The position numbers and the translations under genes were made by a program. Below, piece by piece: positions 24,772 to 35,419 of a stretch of DNA of 64,000 bases. Under the pieces are notes generated by a model. The model saw only the letters and a list, made by a program, of their open reading frames with translations, was not told where the DNA came from and did no database searches. The stretch covers positions 1,965,001 to 2,029,000 of the forward strand of contig NZ_JAJDFY010000001.1 of the NCBI RefSeq assembly GCF_024704365.1, given 5' to 3'. Origin of the DNA: Thermomonas sp. S9 (GTDB taxonomy: Bacteria > Pseudomonadota > Gammaproteobacteria > Xanthomonadales > Xanthomonadaceae). How positions within the stretch are numbered: position 1 is the stretch's first letter; every line of letters begins with the position of its first letter.

Positions 24772-25777
24772 GCGCGGATTCGCTGGCCCTGGTGGGCGAT
24801 ATCGGCGGCACCAACGCGCGCTTCGCGCTGGTGGATCTGGCGGCGCCGGCCATCGAACTGCACGCCTCGAAATCACTGCCGAACGCCGGGTTCGCCAGCC
24901 TGCAGCACGCGATCGAACACTACCTGGCCGAGGTGCGGGAAGCCCCGGCGCGCGCCGCGCTGGCGGTGGCCTGTCCGGTGGGCAGCGACGAGATCCGGCT
25001 GACCAACCGCGCCTGGTCGTTCTCGCGCTCCGAGCTGCAGGCCGCGCTGGGGCTGGTCGAGCTGCGCATGCTCAACGATTTCGGCGCGGTCGCCTGGGCG
25101 GTGCCGGCATTGTCGGACGAGCATCTGGTGACCCTGCATGGCGATGCGCGTGCACCGCTACGTGGGCCGATCAGCGTGCTCGGCCCCGGCACCGGGCTGG
25201 GCGTGGCGCTGCTGGTGGGCGATCCCGCGCGCGGCTGGCAGGTGGTGGAAACCGAGGGCGGCCACGTCGGCTTCGCCCCGATCGGCGACGAGGAACGCGT
25301 GATCGCCGCCTGGCGACCGCCCAGCACGGACGCACCTCCACCGAGCGCCTGCTGTGCGGGAAGGGCCTGTCCGAGATCGACCTGGTGCTGCGCGGCGCGG
25401 CGGTGCTGCCCGCGGTGCATCTGCTGCCGGGCGAAAGCAGCCTGCAGCGCCCGGCCCTGCGCGATCCGGCGGAGATCGTGGCGGCTGCGCTGGACGGCCA
25501 CGACCAGGCCGCGCGGCGCGCGCTGGCGCGCTTCTGCGCGGTGCTGGGCAGCGTGGCCGGCGACTGCGCGCTGATCCACGGCGCGCGCCGGGTGGTGATC
25601 GCCGGCGGCATCGTGCCGCGTTTCTTGCCGTTCCTGCGCAGCAGCGCCTTCCGCGAACGCTTCCTCGCCAAGGGCCGCATGGCCACCCTGCTGGAATCGG
25701 TGCCGATCCAGGTCATCACCCATCCCCATCCCGGCCTGCTCGGCGCCGCCTGCGCGCTGCGCGCCCCGGAGTCCTAG
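24768..25777 (+). CDS. glk: Glucokinase (apparent frameshift)
   Basis: About 336 residues. ATP-dependent glucokinase of the proteobacterial Glk family: phosphate loop [16 protein letters not shown], catalytic [23 protein letters not shown] and [10 protein letters not shown]. The frame breaks at 25309-25310; one missing C restores [18 protein letters not shown]. The start overlaps the edd stop (ATGA). It supplies glucose-6-phosphate to the pathway and links the maltodextrin locus to central metabolism. Confidence 0.93.
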
Positions 25778-25779
25778 CC

Positions 25780-26427
25780 ATGTTCGATCCCGTCCAACTG
25801 CGCGAGCGCATCGATGCCGTGTTCGCACGCGCGCCGGTGATCCCGGTGATCACCCTGCAGCGGCTGGAGGATGCCCTGCCGCTGGGCCGCGCGCTGGTCG
25901 AGAACGGCCTGCCGGTGCTGGAGGTGACCCTGCGCACGGCGTGCGCGCTGGAGGCCATCGCCCTGCTCGCGCGCGAACTCCCCAAGGCCTGCGTCGGCGC
26001 CGGCACGGTGCTGTCGTCCGCGGATCTGACGCGCGTGGCGCAAGCCGGCGCCGCCTTCGCGATCTCGCCTGGCGCCACCAACGCGCTATATGCGGCCGGC
26101 AAAGACTGCGGCATTCCGCTGATCCCCGGCATCGCCACCGCCAGCGAGCTGATGCGCGGGCTGGAACATGGCTGGCAGCGCTTCAAGTTCTTCCCGGCCG
26201 AGGCCAGCGGCGGCGTGGCCGCGCTCAAGGGCCTGGGCGGGCCGCTGCCGCAGGCGCGCTTTTGCCCCACCGGTGGGATCGACGCGGCCAGGGCCCCGAC
26301 CTATCTCGCGCTGCCCAACGTGGCCTGCGTGGGCGGTTCGTGGATGCTGCCGGACGACGCCCTGCGTACGCGTGACTGGGCGCGCATCGGCCAGCTCGCG
26401 CGCGCCGCGGCTGGCCTGCGCGGCTGA
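25780..26427 (+). CDS. eda: KDPG aldolase
   Basis: 215 residues. Class I aldolase cutting 2-keto-3-deoxy-6-phosphogluconate to pyruvate and glyceraldehyde-3-phosphate. E in LEVTLRT, the Schiff-base K in RFKFFPAEASGG and FCPTGGID are the known active-site segments. It starts 2 bases after glk and ends the operon. Confidence 0.95.
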   Translation: MFDPVQLRERIDAVFARAPVIPVITLQRLEDALPLGRALVENGLPVLEVTLRTACALEAIALLARELPKACVGAGTVLSSADLTRVAQAGAAFAISPGATNALYAAGKDCGIPLIPGIATASELMRGLEHGWQRFKFFPAEASGGVAALKGLGGPLPQARFCPTGGIDAARAPTYLALPNVACVGGSWMLPDDALRTRDWARIGQLARAAAGLRG

Positions 26428-26440
26428 GGGGCGGGCACGC

Positions 26441-26677
26441 TCAGTCGCAGCCGCTGCAGCCGCCGCACTCCTTGCCGCCGCCCTGCACCGGCGGCGCGAT
26501 CCGGCGCGCCAGCGCATGCATCCACTTCGGCCGCCCCGGACGCGCCAGCGGCAGCGCCAACATCAGCCGCAGGCGGCGGGTGGCATTCGGAAACTGCTTG
26601 CGCATGACCACCGCCGCGCTGGCCAGCACCGCCAGCGCGACCAGCAGGTATTGCAGCCATAGCGGCAACGCGATCAT
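26441..26677 (-). CDS. Small Cys-rich membrane protein after feoB
   Basis: 78 residues: one N-terminal membrane segment (LPLWLQYLLVALAVLASAAVVM), a basic middle and a C-terminal GGGKECGGCSGCD. Its ATG overlaps the feoB stop (ATGA), so it is co-translated. Position and C-terminal cysteine cluster resemble the FeoB-associated Cys-rich proteins that often end feo operons, suggesting an iron or Fe-S related role. Function not shown. Confidence 0.75.
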   Translation of the reverse strand: MIALPLWLQYLLVALAVLASAAVVMRKQFPNATRRLRLMLALPLARPGRPKWMHALARRIAPPVQGGGKECGGCSGCD

Positions 26678-28530
26678 CCCGCCCCCAGCATCAGCGCGAT
26701 GCGATAGGTCAGCAACGACGCCAGGTACGCCAGCGCGAACAGATAGCCGGCCGCAAACGCGGTCTGCCGCCAGGAATGCGTCTCGCGGCGGATCGTCACC
26801 AGCGTCGACAGGCACTGCGGCGCGTAGATGTACCAGACCAGCAGCGACAGCCCGGTGGCCAGCGACCATTGCGACTGGATCAACGGGGCCAGCGCCTGCG
26901 CGGCGGCATCGTCGCTGCCGGCCGACAGCGCATACACGGTCGCCAGCGAGGACACCACCACCTCGCGCGCGGCCAGCCCGGGGATCAGCGCGATGCAGAT
27001 CTGCCAGTTGAAGCCGATCGGCGCGAACACATACGTCAGCGCATGCCCGATGCGGCCGGCCAGGCTGTAGTCGATCGCCGGCCCCGTGGCACCCGGCGGC
27101 GGCGCGGGGAAACTCAAGAGAAACCAGAGCAGGACGGTCAGCGCCAGGATGATGCCGCCCACCCGCTTCAGGAAGATCAGCGCGCGCTCCCACAGCCCGA
27201 TCAGCAAATCGCGCGGGTGCGGCAGGCGATAGGACGGCAGCTCCATCAGCAGCGGATGCTCGCCGGCATCGCGGCGCCATGTCTTCATCGCGAAGGACAC
27301 CAGCAGCGCGCTGAGGATGCCCGCCATGTACAGCGCAAACAGCACCAGCCCCTGCAGGTTCAGACCTGTGAACACCTCCCGCCGCGGCACGAACGCGCCG
27401 ATCAGCAGGGTGTAGATGGGCAGTCGCGCCGAGCAGGTCATCAGCGGCGCCACCAGGATCGTGGTCAGACGGTCGCGCGGATCCTGGATCGAGCGCGTGG
27501 CCATGATGCCGGGCACCGCGCAGGCGAAGCTGGACAGCAGCGGGATGAAGCTGCGTCCGGACAGGCCCGCCGCCGCCATCGGCCGGTCCAGCAGGAACGC
27601 CGCGCGCGGCAGGTAGCCGGATTCCTCCAGCGCCAGGATGAACAGGAACAGGATCAGGATCTGCGGCAGGAACACGATCACGCTACCGGCGCCGGCGATC
27701 ACGCCGTCCACCAGCAGGCTGCGCAGCGGCCCCTCCGGCAGGACCTGGCCGACATGCAGGCCGACCCAGGCCGTGGCCGCCTCGATCCCGTCCATCAGCG
27801 GCGCGGCCCAGGCATACACCGCCTGGAAAATCAGGAACATCACCAGCGCCAGCACCAGCCCTCCGATCACCGGGTGCAGCAGCCAGCGGTCGAGCGCATC
27901 GTCGATCGCCGCCGTCCGTCGCGGCATGCGCACCGCCAGATCCAGCAGGCGGCGCACCTCGGCATGCAGCGCCGCGTCTTCGGGCAGCTGGTGCGCGGCC
28001 GGCGCCGCCGCCGGTACCTGCTGCAAGGCCTGCACCAGCGCCTGCGCGCCATCGCGGCGAACCGCCACGGTTTCCACCACCGGCACGCCGAGCTCCCGCG
28101 CCAGCGTCGCCACATCGATATGGATACCGCGGCGGCGCGCCACGTCCATCATGTTCAGCGCCACCAGCATCGGCCGCCCCAGCGCGCGCAGCTCCAGCAC
28201 GAAGCGCAGATGCAGGCGCAGGTTAGTGGCATCGACCACGCACACCAAGAGATCCGGCGCCGGCTCGCCCGGGTAGAAACCGCGGATCAAATCGCGCGTC
28301 ACCGCCTCGTCCAGGCTGGCCGCATGCAGGCTGTAGGCGCCCGGCAAGTCCAGCACCGAGCAGCGCCGCCCGGACGGCAGCGTGAACCAGCCCTCCTTGC
28401 GCTCGACGGTGACGCCGGCATAGTTGGCCACCTTCTGGCGGCTGCCGGTGAGCAGATTGAACAGCGCGGTCTTGCCGCAGTTGGGATTACCGGCCAGGGC
28501 GATGCGCGCAGGAGGGGCCAGCGGGCTCAT
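26674..28530 (-). CDS. feoB: Ferrous iron transporter FeoB
   Basis: 618 residues. N-terminal G domain with G1 GNPNCGKTALFNLLTG, G3 DLPGAYSL and G4 NMMD, a helical spacer, then a membrane part with two Gate-type segments. It takes up Fe(II) across the inner membrane. Shorter than the E. coli protein (773), as in many bacteria. It overlaps feoA by ATGA. Confidence 0.95.
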   Translation of the reverse strand: MSPLAPPARIALAGNPNCGKTALFNLLTGSRQKVANYAGVTVERKEGWFTLPSGRRCSVLDLPGAYSLHAASLDEAVTRDLIRGFYPGEPAPDLLVCVVDATNLRLHLRFVLELRALGRPMLVALNMMDVARRRGIHIDVATLARELGVPVVETVAVRRDGAQALVQALQQVPAAAPAAHQLPEDAALHAEVRRLLDLAVRMPRRTAAIDDALDRWLLHPVIGGLVLALVMFLIFQAVYAWAAPLMDGIEAATAWVGLHVGQVLPEGPLRSLLVDGVIAGAGSVIVFLPQILILFLFILALEESGYLPRAAFLLDRPMAAAGLSGRSFIPLLSSFACAVPGIMATRSIQDPRDRLTTILVAPLMTCSARLPIYTLLIGAFVPRREVFTGLNLQGLVLFALYMAGILSALLVSFAMKTWRRDAGEHPLLMELPSYRLPHPRDLLIGLWERALIFLKRVGGIILALTVLLWFLLSFPAPPPGATGPAIDYSLAGRIGHALTYVFAPIGFNWQICIALIPGLAAREVVVSSLATVYALSAGSDDAAAQALAPLIQSQWSLATGLSLLVWYIYAPQCLSTLVTIRRETHSWRQTAFAAGYLFALAYLASLLTYRIALMLGAG

Positions 28531-28778
28531 GCCCCGGCTCCGCTGCCGCTGCGCAGGCGCACCCGCGCCGCCTCGATCCGGCGCAGTGCAAAACGGGTGA
28601 AGCCCACCTGCACCAGCAGCGGCTCGCGGCCCAGCGGCCCGGCGGCCACCACCTCCACCGGCTCGCCGGCGACGAACCCCAGCTCGCGCAGACGGCGCGC
28701 CACCGGGTCGTTGGGCGTACGCGCATCGACCGCAGCAACGACTGCGGCCTGCCGCAGCGGAAGTTCGGAGAGCACCAT
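28527..28778 (-). CDS. feoA: FeoA, accessory protein of ferrous iron uptake
   Basis: 83 residues with an SH3-like FeoA domain (RLRELGFVAGEPVEVVAAGPLG, VGFTRFALRRIEAARVRL). The start MVLSELPLRQ at 28778 is favoured because longer frames would run through the promoter. First gene of the feo operon; probably induced at low oxygen through the box at 28837. Confidence 0.9.
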   Translation of the reverse strand: MVLSELPLRQAAVVAAVDARTPNDPVARRLRELGFVAGEPVEVVAAGPLGREPLLVQVGFTRFALRRIEAARVRLRSGSGAGA

Positions 28779-28797
28779 ATGGGCATCACACAAATAG

Positions 28798-28815
28798 GAA
28801 TTGTTCGCAATTCTA
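28798..28815 (-). promoter_or_regulatory. feoA -10 box overlapped by a perfect 6-bp dyad
   Basis: TAGAAT (minus strand, 28810-28815) is the predicted -10 of feoA. GAATTG-TTCG-CAATTC (28798-28813) overlaps it and the start point, the position expected of a repressor site such as Fur. The match to a Fur box is only partial. Confidence 0.4.
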
Positions 28816-28836
28816 GCACCACGCCCCGGCGCGGCA

Positions 28837-28850
28837 TTGATCCTGCTCAA
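28837..28850. promoter_or_regulatory. FNR/ANR-type box between feoA and liuC
   Basis: TTGATCCTGCTCAA fits TTGAT-N4-ATCAA at 9 of 10 defined positions. Its centre is about 40.5 bases upstream of the start predicted from the feoA -10, the class II activator distance. It also lies near -39 from a TATCAT (28870-28875) on the liuC side. Confidence 0.6.
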
Positions 28851-28904
28851 GCCCCGCGCCGGCGGCGTTTATCATTCGTCATGGATTTCCAGGATGCCTG
28901 CCCC

Positions 28905-29689
28905 ATGCCTATTGCCCTGCGTGTGCACCGCGACGGCCCGCTCGCCCGCCTGTGCCTGGCCCGCCCCGGCGTGCGCAATGCCTTCGACGCCGCCCTGATC
29001 GCGGAGCTGACCGCCACGCTGGAGGCGCTGGGCGGGGATCCCGGCGTGCGCATGGTGGTGCTGGAAGGCGAAGGCCCCGCGTTCTCGGCCGGGGCCGACC
29101 TGAACTGGATGCGCGCCATGGCCGCCGCCAGCGAAGAGGAAAACCGCCAGGATTCGCTCGCCCTCGCGCGCCTGATGCGCACCCTGGACGAACTGCCGAA
29201 GCCGACCATCGCCCGCGTCCACGGCGATGCCTACGGCGGCGGCGTGGGCCTGGTGGCCTGCTGCGACATCGCCATCGGCGTTCCCACGGCCAGGTTCGGC
29301 CTGACCGAGAGCAGGCTGGGCCTGCTGCCGGCGGTGATCTCGCCGTATGTCATCGCCGCGATCGGCGCGCGCCAGGCCCGCCGCTATTTCGCCAGCGCCG
29401 AAGTCTTCGATGCCGCCGAGGCGCTGCGCCTCGGTCTGCTGCATCAGGTGGTCGAGCCGGGGCAGCTGGACGCTGCGGTGCAACGGCAGGTGGACCTGCT
29501 GCTGAAGGCCGGACCGGCGGCGAGCGCTGGCGCGAAGGCGCTGGTGCGCGCCGTCACGGCGCATGCGGACGCCGCCCGCCACGATGCCGACAACGCCGCC
29601 CTGATCGCCCGCCTGCGCGTTTCGCCGGAAGGCCAGGAAGGCATCGCCGCTTTCCTCGAAAAACGCCCGCCGAACTGGATGCCACGCTG

Positions 29690-29690
<1 letters not shown>
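28905..29690 (+). CDS. liuC: Methylglutaconyl-CoA hydratase (enoyl-CoA hydratase family)
   Basis: 261 residues, crotonase fold: FSAGADLNWMRAM forms the first oxyanion segment and HGDAYGGGVGLVACCDIAIG the second, with E in TESRLGLLPAVISPYV. Upstream of liuD and liuE it would hydrate 3-methylglutaconyl-CoA to HMG-CoA in leucine breakdown. ATG 28905 is chosen; 28881 is in frame but would be almost leaderless from the TATCAT at 28870. Its stop overlaps the liuD start. Confidence 0.85.
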
Positions 29691-31690
<2,000 letters not shown>

Positions 31691-31694
31691 CGCC

Positions 31695-32615
31695 ATGTCC
31701 ACAGCCGCCACCGCATCCGCTGCCATGCCCGCCGCTGTCCGCATCGTGGAAGTCGGCCCGCGCGATGGGCTGCAGAACGAAAAAACCGACATCGGCACCG
31801 CCGCCAAGATCGAACTGATCGACCGTCTGTCGCGCACCGGCCTGCGCAGCATCGAAGCCACCGCATTCGTCAGCCCCAAGTGGGTGCCGCAGATGGCCGA
31901 TGCCGCCGACGTATTGGCCGGCATCACCCGCGCGCCCGGCGTGTCCTACCCGGTGCTGGTGCCGAATCTGCAGGGCTATGAGCGCGCCCGCGCCGCCGGC
32001 GCGCAGGAGGTGGCGGTGTTCACCGCGGCCTCCGAGGCGTTCAACCGCAGGAATACCAATGCCGGGGTCGAGGAATCACTGCAGCGCTTCCAGCCTGTGC
32101 TGGAGCGCGCCCGCGCCGATGGCGTCAAGGTCCGCGGCTATGTCTCCACCGTGCTCGGCTGCCCGTACCAGGGCGAGGTACCGCTGGCCGACGTGGTGCG
32201 CGTGGCGCGCGCCCTGTATCAGATGGGTTGCTACGAAATCTCGCTCGGCGACACCATCGGCGTCGGCACCCCGGGCAAGGCGCGGGCGATGCTGCGCGCG
32301 GTTGCCGGCGAGGTGCCGATGGGCGCGCTCGCCATCCATTTCCACGACACCTACGGGCAGGCGCTGGCGAACGTGCTGGCCTGCCTGGAGGAAGGCGTGG
32401 CGGTGGTGGACAGCGCGGTGGCCGGCGCCGGCGGCTGCCCGTATGCGAAAGGCGCCAGCGGCAACCTGGCCAGCGAGGACCTGGTGTACATGCTGCACGG
32501 GCTGGGCATCAAGACCGGCATCGACCTCGACCTGCTGGCCGAAACCGGGCGCTGGCTGGCCGGCCTGCTCGGACGCGAGACCGGCAGCAAGGTCGGCCGC
32601 GCGCTGTCCTCCTGA
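31695..32615 (+). CDS. liuE: Hydroxymethylglutaryl-CoA lyase
   Basis: 306 residues, TIM barrel of the DRE metallolyase family. [11 protein letters not shown] holds the metal and catalytic residues, [10 protein letters not shown] the His-x-His metal site, and [15 protein letters not shown] the mobile catalytic-Cys loop. It splits HMG-CoA to acetyl-CoA and acetoacetate, the last step of leucine degradation. It begins 4 bases after liuD. Confidence 0.95.
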   Translation: MSTAATASAAMPAAVRIVEVGPRDGLQNEKTDIGTAAKIELIDRLSRTGLRSIEATAFVSPKWVPQMADAADVLAGITRAPGVSYPVLVPNLQGYERARAAGAQEVAVFTAASEAFNRRNTNAGVEESLQRFQPVLERARADGVKVRGYVSTVLGCPYQGEVPLADVVRVARALYQMGCYEISLGDTIGVGTPGKARAMLRAVAGEVPMGALAIHFHDTYGQALANVLACLEEGVAVVDSAVAGAGGCPYAKGASGNLASEDLVYMLHGLGIKTGIDLDLLAETGRWLAGLLGRETGSKVGRALSS

Positions 32616-32645
32616 TCCTCTCTCCTGCTGCCTGCCCGCTCCCAC

Positions 32646-33140
32646 ATGCATCCATTTCGCCTGCGCCCGATCCAGCCCAGTGACGATGCGGCCATCGCCA
32701 CCATCATCCGCAGCGTGATGCCCGAGTTCGGCGCGGTGGGCAGCGGCTTTGCCATCGCCGACCCCGAAGTGGACTGGATGAGCCGCGCCTACGCCGCGCC
32801 GCGGCATGCCTATTTCGTGGTCGAGCGCGGCGGGCGCGTGGTCGGCGGCGGCGGTATCGCGCCCCTGGCCGGCGGCGATCCCGATACCTGCGAATTGCGC
32901 AAGATGTATTTCCTGCCCGAGGCGCGCGGGCTTGGCGCCGGCACGGCGCTGATGGCGCGCTGCCTGGACGCCGCGCGCGGCTTCGGCTTCACCCGCTGCT
33001 ACCTGGAAACCCTGACCGGCATGGACGCGGCGATGCGCCTGTACGAACGCAGCGGCTTCCGCCGTCTCGATGCCCCGCTGGGCGCCACCGGGCACGGCGG
33101 CTGCAACCGCTTCTACCTGCTGGACCTCGCTTCGGCATAG
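32646..33140 (+). CDS. GNAT acetyltransferase
   Basis: 164 residues with a typical GNAT core: YFVVERGGRVVGGGGIAPL, then the acetyl-CoA loop YFLPEARGLGAGTALMARCL, and YLETLTGMDAAMRLYERSGF. Substrate is unknown. It starts 30 bases after liuE and could be read through from that operon. Confidence 0.8.
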   Translation: MHPFRLRPIQPSDDAAIATIIRSVMPEFGAVGSGFAIADPEVDWMSRAYAAPRHAYFVVERGGRVVGGGGIAPLAGGDPDTCELRKMYFLPEARGLGAGTALMARCLDAARGFGFTRCYLETLTGMDAAMRLYERSGFRRLDAPLGATGHGGCNRFYLLDLASA

Positions 33141-33147
33141 CCCGCGT

Positions 33148-33256
33148 CGGGTCTGCCGCCGGGAGGCTGTGCAGAGTGCGCCATGGATGGCGCATGTCGG
33201 CGACATCGAACAGGATGTTCGCATCGAGCCGCAAGCAGTCCCCGGCGGCAGACCCG
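33148..33256. repeat. Structured intergenic element: 16-bp outer stem enclosing three hairpins
   Basis: A perfect 16-bp inverted repeat (CGGGTCTGCCGCCGGG at 33148-33163; complement at 33241-33256) brackets three consecutive small inverted repeats: 33177-33194 (TGCGCCAT/ATGGCGCA), 33194-33206 (ATGTCG/CGACAT) and 33207-33221 (CGAACA/TGTTCG). It fills most of the gap between two genes and would fold alike in DNA or RNA. No gene or known RNA family is recognised. Confidence 0.7.
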
Positions 33257-33308
33257 GCACTCATCGCAATTGGCTAAAATCGCGGTTTTCCGCCCGCAGG
33301 ATTCCCCC

Positions 33309-34079
33309 ATGCAACTCGCTTCCGTTCGCGCCGTGGTCACCGGCGGCGTCTCCGGCCTCGGCCTGGCCGTGGCCCGGCATCTGGTCGCCCACGGCGGCAA
33401 GGCCGCCCTGTTCGACCTCAACGACGAGAAGGGCGCGGCCGCGGTCGCCGAACTCGGCGAGGCCAACGCCCGCTACTTCAACACCAACGTCACCGACGAA
33501 GCCCAGGTCGCGGCCAACGTCGGCGCGGCGCAGGCCTTCCTCGGCGGGCTGAACGCCTGCATCAACTGCGCCGGCATCCTCGGCGCCGGCCGCGTGCTGG
33601 GCAAGACCGGGCCGATGCCGCTCGCGCACTTCCAGACCACGGTAATGGTGAACCTGGTCGGCAGTTTCAACGTGGCGAAGGCCTGCGCCGACAGGATGCA
33701 GCACAACGACGCCGGCCCCGACGGCGAACGCGGCGTGATCGTCAATACCGCCTCGGTCGCCGCCTACGAAGGCCAGATCGGGCAGGCCGCCTACTCGGCA
33801 TCGAAGGGCGGCGTGGTCGGCATGACGTTGCCGATGGCGCGCGAGCTGGCGCGCTTCGGCATCCGCGTCAACACCGTCGCTCCGGGCGTGTTCTGGACCC
33901 CGATGGTGGACGGCATGCCGGAGGAGGTGCAGAAATCGCTGGCCGCCACCATCCCATTCCCGTCGCGCCTGGGCAAGCCGGAGGAGTTCGCGGACCTGGT
34001 CGGCCACATTCTGACCAACGCCTACCTCAACGGCGAAACCATCCGCCTGGATGGCGCCACCCGGCTGGCGCCGAAGTAA
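33309..34079 (+). CDS. Short-chain dehydrogenase, 3-hydroxyacyl-CoA dehydrogenase type II-like
   Basis: 256 residues, classical SDR. The nucleotide site is [17 protein letters not shown] with D in LFDLNDEKG favouring [12 protein letters not shown]; catalytic Ser in [14 protein letters not shown] and Y-x-x-x-K in AAYSASKGG. The whole layout fits 17-beta-HSD10/2-methyl-3-hydroxybutyryl-CoA dehydrogenase, which acts in isoleucine and fatty-acid oxidation. This fits the nearby leucine-degradation genes. A TAAAAT -10-like box lies about 30 bases upstream. Confidence 0.85.
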   Translation: MQLASVRAVVTGGVSGLGLAVARHLVAHGGKAALFDLNDEKGAAAVAELGEANARYFNTNVTDEAQVAANVGAAQAFLGGLNACINCAGILGAGRVLGKTGPMPLAHFQTTVMVNLVGSFNVAKACADRMQHNDAGPDGERGVIVNTASVAAYEGQIGQAAYSASKGGVVGMTLPMARELARFGIRVNTVAPGVFWTPMVDGMPEEVQKSLAATIPFPSRLGKPEEFADLVGHILTNAYLNGETIRLDGATRLAPK

Positions 34080-34122
34080 GCCGCCCATACGTATCGCTCC
34101 GCTCACCACCGGCCAATCACCC

Positions 34123-34689
34123 ATGAAGGCTTACGACATCAAGAAGGGCAACGTCGTCGAACACAACGGCGGCGTGTACCAGATCCGCGACATCGAGCGC
34201 AGCAGCCCGCAGGGGCGCGGCGGCAACGTGCGCTACCGCTTCACCATGTATGCCATCCCCGGCGGCAACAAGCTGGATGCCAGCTTCGACGGCGACGACG
34301 ACCTGCGCGAAGTGGACATGAGCCGCCGCCAGTGCACCTATTCCTACAAGGACGGCGACGCCTTCGTGTTCCTCGATGACGAGGACTACACCCCGTACAC
34401 CCTGGATGCCGACGCGGTGGGCGACGCCGCCGGCTACATCGTGGACGATCTCGCCGGCATCTACGTGCAGCTGATCGAGGACGCCCCGGTGGCGATCCAG
34501 CTGCCGCAGTCGGTGGCGATCGAGGTGGTGGACACCCCGCCGGAGCTGAAGGGCGGCACCGCCACCAAGCGCCCGAAGCCGGCCAGGCTGTCCACCGGCA
34601 TCGAGATCATGGTGCCGGAGTACATCGGCATCGGCGAGAAGGTGTGGGTCAACACCACCACCGGCGAGTTCGCCGGGCGCGCGGAGTGA
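34123..34689 (+). CDS. yeiP: Elongation factor P-like protein (EfpL/YeiP)
   Basis: 188 residues with three EF-P beta-barrel domains ending [25 protein letters not shown]. In the domain I loop that carries the modified Lys in EF-P, the sequence is [15 protein letters not shown], with Arg and no Lys at the tip, as in the YeiP/EfpL branch that helps ribosomes past proline-rich stalls without modification. Single gene after the SDR with a 43-base gap. Confidence 0.93.
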   Translation: MKAYDIKKGNVVEHNGGVYQIRDIERSSPQGRGGNVRYRFTMYAIPGGNKLDASFDGDDDLREVDMSRRQCTYSYKDGDAFVFLDDEDYTPYTLDADAVGDAAGYIVDDLAGIYVQLIEDAPVAIQLPQSVAIEVVDTPPELKGGTATKRPKPARLSTGIEIMVPEYIGIGEKVWVNTTTGEFAGRAE

Positions 34690-34697
34690 TGCTATGC

Positions 34698-34805
34698 CGT
34701 CATCCCCGCCAAAGCGGGGATCCGGTCGTTCTGGTTCCCGCGGAACATGGCGCTGGATACACGGGCATCCGTCAGTGAACGATGTCCTCTTTCGCGGTAA
34801 TGACG
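34698..34805. mobile_element. MITE/REP-like element with imperfect 26-bp terminal inverted repeats
   Basis: The left end (CGTCATCCCCGCCAAAG...) and right end (read inward CGTCATTACCGCGAAAG...) match at 19 of 26 positions. The left end itself folds (ATCCCCGC-CAAA-GCGGGGAT, 34702-34721) and GTTCC-CGC-GGAAC occurs at 34734-34746. The CGTCATCCCCGC end is a common dispersed-repeat motif in proteobacteria. It has no coding capacity and ends 11 bases before the next start codon. Confidence 0.6.
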
Positions 34806-34816
34806 AGCGAAAAAGC

Positions 34817-35404
34817 ATGAGCGAAGCCCTCGCTCCCGTCGCCCTCGCCGGCCACGGCATCCGCCTGGAGCCGCTGGCGCGCACGCACATCCCCGCGCTG
34901 CAGGACGCGGTGGACGACGGCGACGTCGGCGCGCTGGCCTACGCCAGCGTGCCGCCGCGCGAGGGCATGGCGGCATGGGTCGAGCACGCGCTGGCGATGC
35001 GCGAAGCGGGGCGCGAGCTGCCGTTCGCCATCCTCGCCGGCGGCCGCGTGGTCGGCAGCACGCGCTTCTACGACATCGACCTGTCGGTGCCGACGCTGGC
35101 GATCGGCTACACCTTCCACGCCGCCTCGATCTGGCGCACCCATGTCAACACCGCAGGCAAGCGGTTGCTGCTGGGCCACGCCTTTGACACCCTCGGCGCG
35201 CAGTCGGTGCATTTCCACACCAGCCACCTCAACCTGCGCTCGCAGGCGGCGATCGAGCGGCTGGGCGCACGCAAGGACGGGATCCTGCGCGCGCACAAGC
35301 GGCACAAGGACGGCAGCCTGCGCGACACCTACGTGTATTCGATCCTCGCCGCCGAATGGCCGGCGATCCGTGCCCGGCTGGACGCACGCCTGGCCAGGGG
35401 CTGA
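34817..35404 (+). CDS. GNAT acetyltransferase, RimJ/RimL type
   Basis: 195 residues: GIRLEPLARTHIPALQDAV at the N-terminus, ILAGGRVVGSTRFYDID, and HFHTSHLNLRSQAAIERLGARKDGILRAH, the pattern of the RimJ/RimL-like group that often acetylates protein N-termini or small amines. The start at 34817 lies directly behind the repeat element and has only a weak ribosome site (GAGCGA). Substrate unknown. Confidence 0.8.
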   Translation: MSEALAPVALAGHGIRLEPLARTHIPALQDAVDDGDVGALAYASVPPREGMAAWVEHALAMREAGRELPFAILAGGRVVGSTRFYDIDLSVPTLAIGYTFHAASIWRTHVNTAGKRLLLGHAFDTLGAQSVHFHTSHLNLRSQAAIERLGARKDGILRAHKRHKDGSLRDTYVYSILAAEWPAIRARLDARLARG

Positions 35405-35419
35405 GCTCAGAATGGCCGC

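Noticed and set aside
26776..28797. Long plus-strand open frame covering feoB
   Set aside because: Gln/Arg/His-rich antisense shadow of feoB with no domain signature.
34087..34094. ATACGTAT before efpL as a third maltodextrin operator
   Set aside because: Only the 8-base core matches; flanks do not fit TG...CA and the gene is unrelated to sugar use.
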